Positions 27,960 through 36,124 of a stretch of 41,330 nt of DNA are shown piece by piece. The DNA is from Pseudomonadota bacterium (lineage in GTDB: Bacteria > Pseudomonadota > Gammaproteobacteria > Steroidobacterales > Steroidobacteraceae). The DNA lies in contig JAFAGC010000088.1 in assembly GCA_023423065.1 (NCBI GenBank), forward strand, positions 1 through 41,330. Direction: 5' to 3'. Below the pieces are notes generated by a model. That model made no database searches. It had not been told where the DNA came from and saw nothing but the letters and a program-made list of their open reading frames with translations. Numbering within the stretch: position 1 is the first letter of the stretch; each line of letters opens with the position of its first letter. The translations under genes were made by a program, and so were the position numbers.

Positions 27960-28826
27960 TCACGGCCATTTCTCTTGCGCCACGAGCCGGCCGATTTCGG
28001 CCTGCGCGGCGACCAGGTCCTCGAGCGGCAGTTTCGATTCGCTCATGAAGACGGCGATGAGGATCGGCCGGCGCTCGAGTGGATAGGCGATCGCGACGTC
28101 GTTGACCGCGCCGTTCGGCCCGGTGCCGGTCTTGTCACCCACCTGCCAGCCGCGCGGCAGGCCGGCGCGCAGGCGATCGCGGCCGGTGTTCGCGGCGTTC
28201 ATCCAGTCGATGAGGATCGCGCGCGAGGGCAGTGAAATGACGTCCTGCGTGAAGATCCGGAGCATCGAATCGACCATCGCGCGCGGCGTCGTGGTGTCGC
28301 GCGGGTCACCGGGCACATTGCTGTTGAGATCGGGCTCGAGCCGATCGAGTCGCGTGACCTCGTCGCCGATGCTGCGCATGAACTGTGTCAGCGTTTCCGG
28401 CCCGCCCATCGACTTGAGCAGGATGTTGGCGGCCGCGTTGTCGCTGCGCGTGACGATGGCCGCGCAAAGGTCCTTCACGGTCATCGCCTCCTCGCCCGCG
28501 GCCAGCGCCGCCTCGACCATCGGGGAGGTCGGTAGCAGGTCCTGCCGCGCGATCGGCAATGCGTATGTCAGGGGAAAGGCGCCCCGGTCCACCTGCCAGA
28601 GGATCGCGGCCGCGAGCAGCATCTTGAACGTCGACGCCATCGCGTAACGCGAATGGTCGTCGTAGCCGATGCGCTTGCCGCTCTGCGAATCGAGAACGTG
28701 CACGCCGAGCCGGCCGCCGATCCGCTTGTGGATGGCCTTGAGCTTGCTTTCCGCGCGCGCCGCCGCGGCCGGCCCCGCGAACGCGGCGGCCGCGGCCAGC
28801 GCCACGAGCTGGCGTCGCGTGATCAT
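27960..28826 (-). CDS. bla: class A beta-lactamase
   Basis: This encodes 288 residues. The Ambler class A set is complete: Ser65-Thr-Phe-Lys68 (SxxK, standard 70-73), Ser128-Asp-Asn130 (SDN), Glu164 and Asn168 in 'LEPDLN' (standard 166/170), and Lys232-Thr-Gly in 'GDKTGTG'. The N-terminus has twin arginines before a hydrophobic stretch ('TRRQLVALAAAAAFAG'), which suggests Tat export to the periplasm. It should hydrolyse beta-lactams; the spectrum cannot be read from sequence alone. The start ATG shares a base with the stop of the upstream ion channel gene (TGATG). No ampR-like regulator is adjacent. It looks like a resident chromosomal gene, with no mobile element nearby. Confidence 0.95.
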   Translation of the reverse strand: MITRRQLVALAAAAAFAGPAAAARAESKLKAIHKRIGGRLGVHVLDSQSGKRIGYDDHSRYAMASTFKMLLAAAILWQVDRGAFPLTYALPIARQDLLPTSPMVEAALAAGEEAMTVKDLCAAIVTRSDNAAANILLKSMGGPETLTQFMRSIGDEVTRLDRLEPDLNSNVPGDPRDTTTPRAMVDSMLRIFTQDVISLPSRAILIDWMNAANTGRDRLRAGLPRGWQVGDKTGTGPNGAVNDVAIAYPLERRPILIAVFMSESKLPLEDLVAAQAEIGRLVAQEKWP

Positions 28827-30739
28827 CAGTCTTCCGCCAGCACGACGATCTTGTCGTGCTCGGTGAAGGCGTGTTTCTCGGATTTCTTCGGATTCACGTT
28901 CACTCCATACCCGCGCGACTTGTCGTCGGCGTACTTCATGATGCGGTAGCCGATCGCTGTCTCGCCGCGTTGCGCGGCGGCCTCGAGCACGGTGTAGAAG
29001 TCCACCGTCGATCCGAGTCTCACGTAGTCGGTCATGGGACGAATGTATATCTCGCTTCCCTCCGAGCTGAACAGCACCTTGAAGACCTTTTCGAGGTGCT
29101 TGTTCTCCGACAGCTGCGACATCATGAGGCTCACGAGCTTGTCGCTCACGATGAAATCGTCGGCACGCGCGATCTGCGCGAGCGCGCGGTTCCGGATGTC
29201 CATCATCTCGCTCACGATGGACAGCCGCGTGCCCGCGGAATCGGCCAGGTTGCGCAGGTGCAGCAGTGTTATGAGGGTCTTCGCGTCCGCCTCCTGGATC
29301 GGCAGATCGCTGTAACTCAGCAGGATGACGTGCTCGAAGCTCGCGGCCTTGACCGCCGCGAGGGTCGCCGCGTGCGTGACGTCACCGTCGGCGAAACGCA
29401 CTTTCTGACGCTTCATGCGCCGGGCCACGCCGAGCAGCGTGTCGCGCACGCCGTCCTGGCGGCAGATCACGATGGTCTCGGAGCCGGGCGCAACGTAATT
29501 GTCGAGCTCCTCGATGATGGCCTGCGCCTTGCCGTTCCAGCCGAGGATGAGGATGCGCTCGGGCGCGGGCGGGAGCCGCTCGCGATGCGACAACGCGCTG
29601 GTGTCCGGCAGGCCACCGCCCGCATCCGGGCGCAGCACGAGCGTGTCGTCGTCCTCGGTGATCGCGATGACGCTGTCGTCGCGATTGAACGTCGTATCCA
29701 TCGGCGGGTTGATGAGCACCTCGCCGTTGCCGCGCATGATGCCCATGACGGTGGAGTCTTCGTACGCCGCGATGATCTCGCGGTACGTGCCGCCCGCGAG
29801 CGATGGCTCGGGCTTGAAGTAGATCTCCGCGCCGTCGAAGTCGAGTAGTTCGGTGTACACGACGGAGAGGCCCGACTGGCGGCAGGTCTGCGCCGTCACG
29901 CGCGCGATCAGGTCCTCGCCCTGGATGTAGATGGCTTCCTTGCCGCCGACCAGCGCCGCCGCCTCGAGATTCCGCTGCTCGCGGATTTCCGCGACGATGT
30001 GGTACGGGTCCTGCTTGCGGTTCGGATTGTTGGTGATCGCGAGCACGGACTTTATGACGTGTATGTCCGGGTTATCGGTCTCGGGCGCGAGCACGATGAT
30101 CGAACGCGCCGAATGCGGATCGACCACCGCGAGATCGTCGAGGTCGAGCGGATTGCCGCTGCGGCAGATGATTCGCGTGTTTGCCGTACTCGGAAACTTG
30201 GCGCGGATCTCGTCCTCCATCTCGATCTTGTCGCGGTCCGACAGGATCACGATGCACGGGTCCTTCTGGTTTTCGTTCGCGATGAGCAACTCGCCGACGA
30301 TCGAGAACACCTTGCTCGACCAGCCGAGGATCAGCGTGAAGTCCTGCTCGATGACGCGCGAGCGGCCCTTGCGCAGCTCCGCGAGCCGTGACTCGAGGCC
30401 CGAGGTGATCGTGCCGATCAGGATGCTGACGATGAAGATGCCGCCGATCGTCACGAGCATCATGAGCAGGCGCAGCTGCCAGCCCGAGTCGCCGGCGATG
30501 ACGCCCGGATCGAGGGTGCGCAGCATGGCCTGCCAGGCGCCCTCGAAGAAGCCGTAGGGATGTTCGTGATCGGACGGGTCCTGCCCGATGCGCATCGCGG
30601 CGAGGATCAGCGCCGCGAGCACGATGATCGCCGTGGACAGCAACGCCAGCCAGCCGATGATGGCGACGGTGCCTTTCGACAGGGTGTTTTCGAATCGATA
30701 GCGCAGACGGTCGCGCCAGGTCACCGGTGTCCGAGGCAT
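28826..30739 (-). CDS. CASTOR/POLLUX/SYM8-type ion channel
   Basis: This encodes 637 residues. Two membrane helices (about 24-48 and 88-112) flank a pore region ('FFEGAWQAMLRTLDPGVIAG'). 'LAELRKGRSRVIEQDFTLILGW' follows, the hallmark joining the pore to the RCK/TrkA-N domains in this family. Two NAD-binding-like regulatory domains are seen ('VILSDRDKIEMEDEIRAKF' and 'RILILGWNGKAQAIIEEL'). Plant CASTOR and POLLUX are nuclear-envelope cation channels for symbiotic signalling; bacterial members are inner-membrane channels of unclear role. GGGAGGGG precedes the ATG. The stop overlaps the beta-lactamase start, so this gene heads a four-gene operon. The family call is strong. Confidence 0.93.
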   Translation of the reverse strand: MPRTPVTWRDRLRYRFENTLSKGTVAIIGWLALLSTAIIVLAALILAAMRIGQDPSDHEHPYGFFEGAWQAMLRTLDPGVIAGDSGWQLRLLMMLVTIGGIFIVSILIGTITSGLESRLAELRKGRSRVIEQDFTLILGWSSKVFSIVGELLIANENQKDPCIVILSDRDKIEMEDEIRAKFPSTANTRIICRSGNPLDLDDLAVVDPHSARSIIVLAPETDNPDIHVIKSVLAITNNPNRKQDPYHIVAEIREQRNLEAAALVGGKEAIYIQGEDLIARVTAQTCRQSGLSVVYTELLDFDGAEIYFKPEPSLAGGTYREIIAAYEDSTVMGIMRGNGEVLINPPMDTTFNRDDSVIAITEDDDTLVLRPDAGGGLPDTSALSHRERLPPAPERILILGWNGKAQAIIEELDNYVAPGSETIVICRQDGVRDTLLGVARRMKRQKVRFADGDVTHAATLAAVKAASFEHVILLSYSDLPIQEADAKTLITLLHLRNLADSAGTRLSIVSEMMDIRNRALAQIARADDFIVSDKLVSLMMSQLSENKHLEKVFKVLFSSEGSEIYIRPMTDYVRLGSTVDFYTVLEAAAQRGETAIGYRIMKYADDKSRGYGVNVNPKKSEKHAFTEHDKIVVLAED

Positions 30740-30866
30740 GCGTCGCGGCCCCTCCCAAGGCGTTGGACGTGATTCCGGATTTGATCACATCCGGGTGTTC
30801 ATGGACTACGCCGCACGCGTGGCGGCCGGTAGTCAGTCACGTCACCGCGACAGGGGGCTGAGCGGC

Positions 30867-31169
30867 TCAGCCTGCGTCGTCGCGCCGCGCCGGTTTCCTC
30901 ACCACGATGTCGATGGACTCGGTGTTCGGGTCGAACACGATCTCGGCCTCGCGCCGTTCGAGCTGGCGGCGGACCTGCAGCACCTTGGTTTCCAACGACA
31001 CGTCGCGCTCGCCGTACTCCGTGCCTTCGCGCAGGACGAACGATTCGATGACGCCGGTCAGTGCGTCGGCGGACAGCTCCGTGTGCGGCACGACGATGGG
31101 CGGCAGCGGTGAATCGCCGTCTCTTACGTTCGAATCGCTCAAGTCGCCATCCGCCAGGTTGCCATCCAT
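30867..31169 (-). CDS. yheU: YheU/UPF0270 family protein with acidic N-terminal extension
   Basis: This encodes 100 residues from ATG 31169, whose first base is also the last base of the DoxX-like gene's TGA stop. Residues 27-90 match UPF0270: 'VPHTELSADALTGVIESFV', 'REGTEYGERDVSLE', 'KVLQVRRQLERREAEIVFD'. The function of YheU is unknown; E. coli YheU has about 72 residues. Here about 24 acidic residues precede the domain ('MDGNLADGDLSDSNVRDGDS'), with an Asp-Gly repeat. The frame is open much further upstream, but that part is a shadow of the membrane protein gene. Confidence 0.9.
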   Translation of the reverse strand: MDGNLADGDLSDSNVRDGDSPLPPIVVPHTELSADALTGVIESFVLREGTEYGERDVSLETKVLQVRRQLERREAEIVFDPNTESIDIVVRKPARRDDAG

Positions 31170-31888
31170 CAAGTCGAATACTTCCTCACGAGCCACGCGG
31201 CCCCGGAGAGCGCGGTCGCGACGCTCACCATGACCCATTCGATGTGCTGGTCGGGCGCGCCGATCACGCGCGGGATGTGCACCAGCAATACGAACGAGGC
31301 CATCATACCCGCGAGACAGGCCGCGGCGAGTCGCGCCTGCACGCCGCTCACGAGCGCGAGCCCTGCCGCGAGGTGTCCGGCCCCGGTGGCCCAGGCCCAG
31401 AACGCCTGGTTCGGCGGAATCCAGTTGGGCACGAAGGTCGCGGTGAAATCGATGTAATTGAAATGCGCGAGGCCGAAGACGATGGCGCTCGCGCCGGCCA
31501 GGACGCGTGAAACCAGTCGCAGCGAATTGCGCGCCGGTCCGGCGCCCGCGGACCACAACGCGAGTCCGCCCATCGTCAGGAGCATGATTTCCGCGGGACC
31601 GTTCCACGTGCCGATGTGTTTCCACGACGCGAACGCAATCGGCAGGTGAAAGACGACCACCCAGATTCCGTAGAACACCGTGAGCGTGAGCGCGCCGATG
31701 CGCTCGTAGCGGCGCACGAGCAGCGCGCAGCCCGCGATCAGCAGGATCGCGGCGCTCACGTACGCGTACGGAATGCGCGGCACGCTCGCCGGCACCTGCT
31801 GCCACTGCAGGGCGAACTCGTGAAACACGATACCGACCATGCCGAGAAGAATGGCGCCGGCGGCGTAAGGAAGAGTGTTGTGGTTCAT
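31169..31888 (-). CDS. DoxX-like multi-pass membrane protein
   Basis: This encodes 239 residues with about six to seven hydrophobic helices. Segments such as 'RVLAGASAIVFGLAHFNYID' and 'WIPPNQAFWAWATGAGHLAAG' resemble DoxX/DUF4267-type proteins, whose functions range from quinone-linked oxidation to unknown. There is no cofactor motif. It is translationally coupled to the YheU-like gene (TGATG). A stand-alone role in the inner membrane is likely. Confidence 0.7.
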   Translation of the reverse strand: MNHNTLPYAAGAILLGMVGIVFHEFALQWQQVPASVPRIPYAYVSAAILLIAGCALLVRRYERIGALTLTVFYGIWVVVFHLPIAFASWKHIGTWNGPAEIMLLTMGGLALWSAGAGPARNSLRLVSRVLAGASAIVFGLAHFNYIDFTATFVPNWIPPNQAFWAWATGAGHLAAGLALVSGVQARLAAACLAGMMASFVLLVHIPRVIGAPDQHIEWVMVSVATALSGAAWLVRKYST

Positions 31889-32016
31889 GAGGACTCCGCG
31901 CTGGAAAGATGCGGCAATGGGACCGTCATCTTAGCCACCGGAGAAGGACCCGGCTAACTACTTCGCATGTCGGCCCGCATGAGGGCCACGGCTGCCCGCG
32001 AGCGTCCCGAGTTTTA

Positions 32017-32047
32017 CCGGATTCCGGTGCCTGGCCCCGGAATCCGG
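32017..32047. other. inverted repeat in the 31889-32138 intergenic stretch
   Basis: CCGGATTCCGG (32017-32027) pairs exactly with CCGGAATCCGG (32037-32047) around a nine-base loop. No T-run follows on either strand. The rest of the 250-base gap has no gene I can support; it separates two divergent genes and probably holds their promoters. Confidence 0.45.
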
Positions 32048-32138
32048 CAAAGATGAACGGGGGCTGAATTCGGCCAAACTACGCGGTTTGTGAGGGCCGG
32101 CCTTGCCTGGAATCGGGTGGAGGCTTAGCCTCGAACGC

Positions 32139-32600
32139 ATGATGCGCGCATGGATATTGTTGAGTGTGTTTGCGGCGGCGCCCGCATGGTGCGACGAAGC
32201 TCGGACGGTGCCCGCGCCCGGCCGGGCATCTTTCGACCTCACCCATCCGGAAATCCGGAAAGCCCTGCGCAAGACGGTGGCGACGCAGACCGGCCAGTAC
32301 GTCCTGGGGCCGGCGAAGGACGCCGAGCCGGAACCCCCCACCGTGAAATTCGTGCCGCCCGAGAAGCCGGTCGAGCGACACGTCGAGTACCCGACGTCGC
32401 TGCCGAGCGCGGAGCCGCTATCGGGGGGTCTGCTCTCCGCCATAGTCAACGGCGTGATCAACGACGTGCTACTCGGTGGCGACGATCACGAGCACGACTA
32501 CCGCGAGCGCCAGGACCAGCGGGTCGCATGCACGGCGCGCGGTGACGATCTCGGCTCGACGACCTGCGACCGGTCGGACGCCACCAAGGCTCACCAATAA
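32139..32600 (+). CDS. small secreted protein of unknown function
   Basis: This encodes 153 residues from ATG 32139 (or 152 from the adjacent ATG 32142). The signal peptide 'MMRAWILLSVFAAAPAWC' is followed by a mature part with a short helix ('HPEIRKALRKTVATQTGQYV'), a Pro-rich stretch, a hydrophobic segment ('SGGLLSAIVNGVINDVLLGG') and an Asp/His-rich tail ('GDDHEHDYRERQDQR') that could bind metal. I do not recognise a family. A GGAGG lies about 15 bases upstream, somewhat far for a ribosome binding site. It is convergent with cbpM; the 90-base gap has a small GC hairpin at 32657-32672. Confidence 0.55.
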   Translation: MMRAWILLSVFAAAPAWCDEARTVPAPGRASFDLTHPEIRKALRKTVATQTGQYVLGPAKDAEPEPPTVKFVPPEKPVERHVEYPTSLPSAEPLSGGLLSAIVNGVINDVLLGGDDHEHDYRERQDQRVACTARGDDLGSTTCDRSDATKAHQ

Positions 32601-32690
32601 CTCACAGGTCGGTCGCTTGCGTCTCGTGCTCAGCGCGTTCGAGCGCTTCGACCAGTGCCCGGGAATCCGGGCGACGTCGATCTTCGCGCG

Positions 32691-33008
32691 CTAGTCGCGC
32701 GGCAGCAGCGCCCGCACCCGTTCCAGCTCTTGCTCGAGATCGCGCACGCGCTCGAGCAGCCTCAACGCCACGCCCAGCGACGGCAGGTCGAGCTCGAGCT
32801 CGTCGCGCAAGCGGCACGCGGTGCGCGCCACCGTCACGACCCGCGCGCTGAACACGAAGGCTCCGCCGGCCGCGCTTTCCGCGGGCAACGCGCCGATCTG
32901 CACGAGCTCGCGCACTTCCGTCACGCTCAGGCCGGAGAACTCCGCGAGCTCCTCCAGGCTGACTACCCGCCCCTCGTCGAGCCACAGGACTTCGGTTTCC
33001 GTGCTCAT
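32691..33008 (-). CDS. cbpM: chaperone modulator CbpM
   Basis: This encodes 105 residues. The MerR-like N-terminal half ('VVSLEELAEFSGLSVTEVRELVQIGAL') and the C-terminal coiled coil ('ALRLLERVRDLEQELERVRALL') match CbpM, which binds the J-domain of CbpA and inhibits its co-chaperone and DNA-binding activity. The start overlaps the cbpA stop as ATGA (33005-33008), the usual cbpA-cbpM coupling that keeps inhibitor and target in step. Confidence 0.92.
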   Translation of the reverse strand: MSTETEVLWLDEGRVVSLEELAEFSGLSVTEVRELVQIGALPAESAAGGAFVFSARVVTVARTACRLRDELELDLPSLGVALRLLERVRDLEQELERVRALLPRD

Positions 33009-33946
33009 TGGCCGAACTTCTCACGCGGGTTGAAACCGGATTCCGCGAGCTGCTGATACAACTCGCGCTCGCGCTCCGAAAGCTTCGTCGGCACGACCAC
33101 CTGCGCCACGGCGATGAGGTCGCCGGCGCCGCCGCGCGGCTTCGGCAATCCTCGCCCCGCGAGCCGTAGCTTGCGCCCGCCGGAAGTGCCCGCGGGAATC
33201 TTGAGATTCACGTTGCCCGCAAGCGTCGGCACCTGCACAGATGCGCCGAGCGCCGCTTCCGAGGGCGCGAGCGGCAGATCCACGTAGAGATCGTGACCCA
33301 CCGCGCGATACAACGGATGCGGCTTCAATGAAATGTCCAGATAGAGATCGCCATTGCGACCTCCGTTGAATCCCTTGCCGCCCTTGCCCGGCAGGCGCAG
33401 GCGTTGCCCGTCGACCGCGCCCGGCGCGACACGCGCCTTGACGACCTGTGGCACGCGGCTCAAATGCCCGCGCGCATCGTATTCCGGCATCGAGAGGTTG
33501 AGCTCGAGCGTGGTGCCGCGAAACGCGTCCTCGATGCTGATCTCGACGGGTATCTCGAAATCCTGGCCGGGCATCGAGACATTGGCGCCGCCGCCGAAGC
33601 CGCGAGTTCCCGTGCCGCGCGCGCCGAATCGCGAGAACAGGTCGGCGAAGTCGACGTCCTCGAACGAGAACCCTTCTTCGGCGCCGTGCTGGCGCGCCCA
33701 GTCGGGCGGCGGGCGGAACTCCTCACCCTGCGGCCTGGTGCCGAGCTCGTCGTATGCCGCGCGTTTTTCGGGATCCTTGAGCGTCTGATAGGCCTCGGCG
33801 ATTTCCTTGAACTTCGCCTCGGCGCCCGGCTCCTTGCTCACGTCCGGGTGATACTTCTGCGCGAGCCTGCGATATGCCTTCTTGATCTCGTCCTGGCTCG
33901 CGCTGCGCTCGACACCCAGCGCGGCATAGTAATCCGTGTACTTCAT
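33005..33946 (-). CDS. cbpA: curved DNA-binding co-chaperone CbpA (DnaJ-like)
   Basis: This encodes 313 residues. The J-domain has His33-Pro-Asp35 in 'QKYHPDVSKE', followed by a Gly/Phe-rich linker ('FSRFGARGTGTRGFGGGANV') and two C-terminal beta-barrel client domains ('FEIPVEISIEDAFRGTTLEL', 'GDLYLDISLKPHPLYRAVGH'). There is no zinc-finger, so it is CbpA rather than DnaJ. It stimulates DnaK and binds curved DNA. Its ATG overlaps the stop of the upstream DUF4412 gene (ATGA), and its stop overlaps the cbpM start, giving a three-gene coupled unit. Confidence 0.96.
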   Translation of the reverse strand: MKYTDYYAALGVERSASQDEIKKAYRRLAQKYHPDVSKEPGAEAKFKEIAEAYQTLKDPEKRAAYDELGTRPQGEEFRPPPDWARQHGAEEGFSFEDVDFADLFSRFGARGTGTRGFGGGANVSMPGQDFEIPVEISIEDAFRGTTLELNLSMPEYDARGHLSRVPQVVKARVAPGAVDGQRLRLPGKGGKGFNGGRNGDLYLDISLKPHPLYRAVGHDLYVDLPLAPSEAALGASVQVPTLAGNVNLKIPAGTSGGRKLRLAGRGLPKPRGGAGDLIAVAQVVVPTKLSERERELYQQLAESGFNPREKFGQ

Positions 33947-34725
33947 CGCCCTGGTGGAGACATCTGCTTCTGCTTGAAGCCGGCGGGCACCTCGAACATG
34001 GAGGCCGGGATCGCCTGCTCGCGCCAGACCTTCACGACCTGCTCCTCGGGAGCGAGCCGGCCGTTTTCATAGCTGCGCGTCCTCATCGGATAACCGTTCA
34101 CCTTCCTGAGCGCGCTCATCTGGTTGTTCATCGCGCCGCTCAACTGCGGCAGGTTCTTCGCCATGTCCTCGAACACTTTCGCGAATTTCTCGAACACCGA
34201 CTTGAAGTCCTCGGTGCCGGGCAACGAGGAGTACGGCACGACACAGACCTGGTGGTCGGGCTGGTCGTTGACCTTGATGTCCCAGACCTTGCACGCGCGG
34301 CCTTCGACCTTGTCGCTCTTGCCGGTGTCCACCGCGTCCATCGTCCAGCCGCCGGCTCCCGCGCCGGACTGGATACCCATCATCTGCTCGATCTGCGCGC
34401 GCTGCTCGGGCGGCATCTTCGCGAGCTGCTCCTTCATCTGTTCCATCGCGGCGCCCACTTGTTTGCCGAGCTGCTCCATCGTGGCCTTGTCGAGCACCAC
34501 GTAGCTCTTGTCCGCCTGGTCGATCACGTAGATGGTGTCGCCCTTGATGATGGAGGCACGGCCTTCCTCGTCTTCGAACCGTCCGGAGCCGCCCTGCACG
34601 TAAATCTTCTGGGCGAGTCGCGATGAATTCGTCTTGAGGTTGTTCGACACCGTTTCGACGTAGACGCCGGCGCTGGCCACGTGCGCGAGGCCCGCGGCAA
34701 GGAAAATCGTGGCGATGCGTTTCAT
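33943..34725 (-). CDS. DUF4412-like periplasmic protein
   Basis: This encodes 260 residues from ATG 34725. A signal peptide ('MKRIATIFLAAGLAHVASA') precedes a beta-rich domain ('KIYVQGGSGRFEDEEGRASI', 'GDTIYVIDQADKSYVVLDKA') typical of DUF4412. A Met/Gln-rich helical insert ('MEQMKEQLAKMPPEQRAQIE') follows, then a second part with two Cys ('GRACKVWDIKV', 'QVCVVPYSS') that could form a disulfide. The function is unknown. Its stop overlaps the cbpA ATG, which is an unusual pairing of an exported protein with a cytoplasmic co-chaperone. The divergent thioesterase gene begins 59 bases away. Confidence 0.8.
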   Translation of the reverse strand: MKRIATIFLAAGLAHVASAGVYVETVSNNLKTNSSRLAQKIYVQGGSGRFEDEEGRASIIKGDTIYVIDQADKSYVVLDKATMEQLGKQVGAAMEQMKEQLAKMPPEQRAQIEQMMGIQSGAGAGGWTMDAVDTGKSDKVEGRACKVWDIKVNDQPDHQVCVVPYSSLPGTEDFKSVFEKFAKVFEDMAKNLPQLSGAMNNQMSALRKVNGYPMRTRSYENGRLAPEEQVVKVWREQAIPASMFEVPAGFKQKQMSPPGR

Positions 34726-34784
34726 GGAACCCTCGCTGGTTGGTGGGCGCGACTCTAACACCCCGTCCGCATAGACTGACACTC

Positions 34785-35243
34785 ATGCAAGACCGGCACA
34801 TGCAGGACGGCTGGGATCTGCCGCACCCGCACATCGTCAGCGTCGACGTACAGGATGACGACATCGACGCCTACGGGCACGTGAACAACTCGGTGTACCT
34901 GCGCTGGCTCGACCGCGCGGCCTGGTCGCATTCCGCCGCGCTCGGCCTCAGCGTCGAGGACTGCGTTCGCATGCAACGCGGCATGGCCGCGCTGCGCATC
35001 GAGATCGATTACCTGCGCGCCGCGCTCGCGCGCGAGCGAGTATCGGTCGCGACGTGGATAGTCGAGACGGACCGCAAGCTGCGCGTGACCCGGCGTTTCC
35101 AGTTGCGCCATGCGGACTCGGGGGCGACCCTCGCGCGGGCCGTCACGCAATACGTGTGTCTCAACCTCGCGAGCGGTCGCGCCGCGCGCATGCCTCCGGA
35201 ATTCCTGGCTACCTACGTACCGACGGTGTCGATCCGGGAATGA
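34785..35243 (+). CDS. acyl-CoA thioesterase, hot-dog (4HBT/YbgC-like) family
   Basis: This encodes 152 residues from ATG 34785 (a second ATG lies five codons later). The hot-dog signature 'DDIDAYGHVNNSVYLRWLDRAAW' region contains the Asp and His-Val-Asn-Asn expected of 4-hydroxybenzoyl-CoA thioesterase-like enzymes, with the long helix and strands after it ('LRIEIDYLRAALARE', 'VTRRFQLRHADSGATLA'). It probably hydrolyses an acyl-CoA in the cytoplasm. Its stop overlaps the next start (ATGA), so it works in one unit with the alpha/beta hydrolase. Confidence 0.9.
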   Translation: MQDRHMQDGWDLPHPHIVSVDVQDDDIDAYGHVNNSVYLRWLDRAAWSHSAALGLSVEDCVRMQRGMAALRIEIDYLRAALARERVSVATWIVETDRKLRVTRRFQLRHADSGATLARAVTQYVCLNLASGRAARMPPEFLATYVPTVSIRE

Positions 35244-36124
35244 TCGAAGAACGCCGCAAGCCGGTTCTCGGGCGCGTCGTCCCCGGTGTCTCGCCGGGAA
35301 TGCAGCGACGGCTGCGCCGCTTCTTCGCCGCGGTGCAGTTCCTGAGCCCGTCGCTCGCCGCGCGGCTCGCGTTGCGGCTGTTCATCACGCCACCGCGCCG
35401 CCGCCTCGATCCCGAGGACGCGCCGATCGTCGCGCAGGCGACGAAGCGGTCGCTGCGTGCCGGCGGCGACGAGTTCACGATCTGGCGCTGGGAAGGGCCG
35501 GGCCCCACCATCGTGTTGCTGCACGGCTGGGGCTCGCACGCGGCGCGCTTCGGCAGCTTCATCGCACCGTTGCGCGCGGCGGGTTTCTCGGTGATCGGCA
35601 TCGACGCGCCGGCCCATGGCGATTCACCCGGAAAGTACTCGGACCTGCCGCGATTCCGGGACAGTCTCGCCGAGGTGCTCAAGGCGCACGACCCGATCCA
35701 CGCGGTGATCGGACATTCGCTCGGCGGCGGCGCGGTGCTCACGGTGCTCGCGGAAACCGAGGACTATCACCCGAAGAAAATCTGCCTGTTCGGCGTGCCT
35801 TCGGACATGGATTACATCCTCGAGTCCTTCGCGATGATGCTGGGCCTGAAGAAGCCCGCGATGGCAAGGCTTCGCGCGCGGTTCGCGGCGCGCTTCGGCC
35901 GTCCCGCGGAGGCGATCTCCGTGGCCGCGGCGGCGCCGCGCGTGCGCATCCCGGTGCTCGTGGTGCACGACGAGGAGGACAACGTCGCGCCGTTCTCCCA
36001 GGGTGCGGCGCTCGCGGCGGCGATCCCCGGAGCGACGTTGTGCCGCACGAACGGGCTCGGCCACAGCGGCGCGCTGCGCGATCGAGCGACGATCGAGCGC
36101 GTCGTGGAATTCCTGCGGGACTAA
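35240..36124 (+). CDS. alpha/beta hydrolase
   Basis: This encodes 294 residues from ATG 35240, which overlaps the thioesterase stop. The fold markers are 'IVLLHGWGSHAARFG' (oxyanion hole), the nucleophile Ser160 in 'VIGHSLGGGAVL', an acidic residue in 'VLVVHDEEDNVAPF', and His275 in 'NGLGHSGAL'. The first 65 residues are basic and amphipathic, possibly membrane-associated. There is no signal peptide. The substrate is unknown; pairing with a thioesterase suggests a lipid or acyl substrate. The gene ends on the base before the stop codon of the convergent HAD gene, so there is no spacer. Confidence 0.9.
   Translation: MIEERRKPVLGRVVPGVSPGMQRRLRRFFAAVQFLSPSLAARLALRLFITPPRRRLDPEDAPIVAQATKRSLRAGGDEFTIWRWEGPGPTIVLLHGWGSHAARFGSFIAPLRAAGFSVIGIDAPAHGDSPGKYSDLPRFRDSLAEVLKAHDPIHAVIGHSLGGGAVLTVLAETEDYHPKKICLFGVPSDMDYILESFAMMLGLKKPAMARLRARFAARFGRPAEAISVAAAAPRVRIPVLVVHDEEDNVAPFSQGAALAAAIPGATLCRTNGLGHSGALRDRATIERVVEFLRD

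Noticed and set aside
30867..31805. A 312-codon protein covering the YheU region and most of the DoxX-like gene
   Set aside because: Only the last 100 codons match a family (UPF0270); the upstream part is the other frame of the membrane protein gene.
32602..33024. 140-codon minus-strand frame over cbpM
   Set aside because: Arg/Gly/Ala-rich shadow of cbpM, which has a clear family match and coupling to cbpA.
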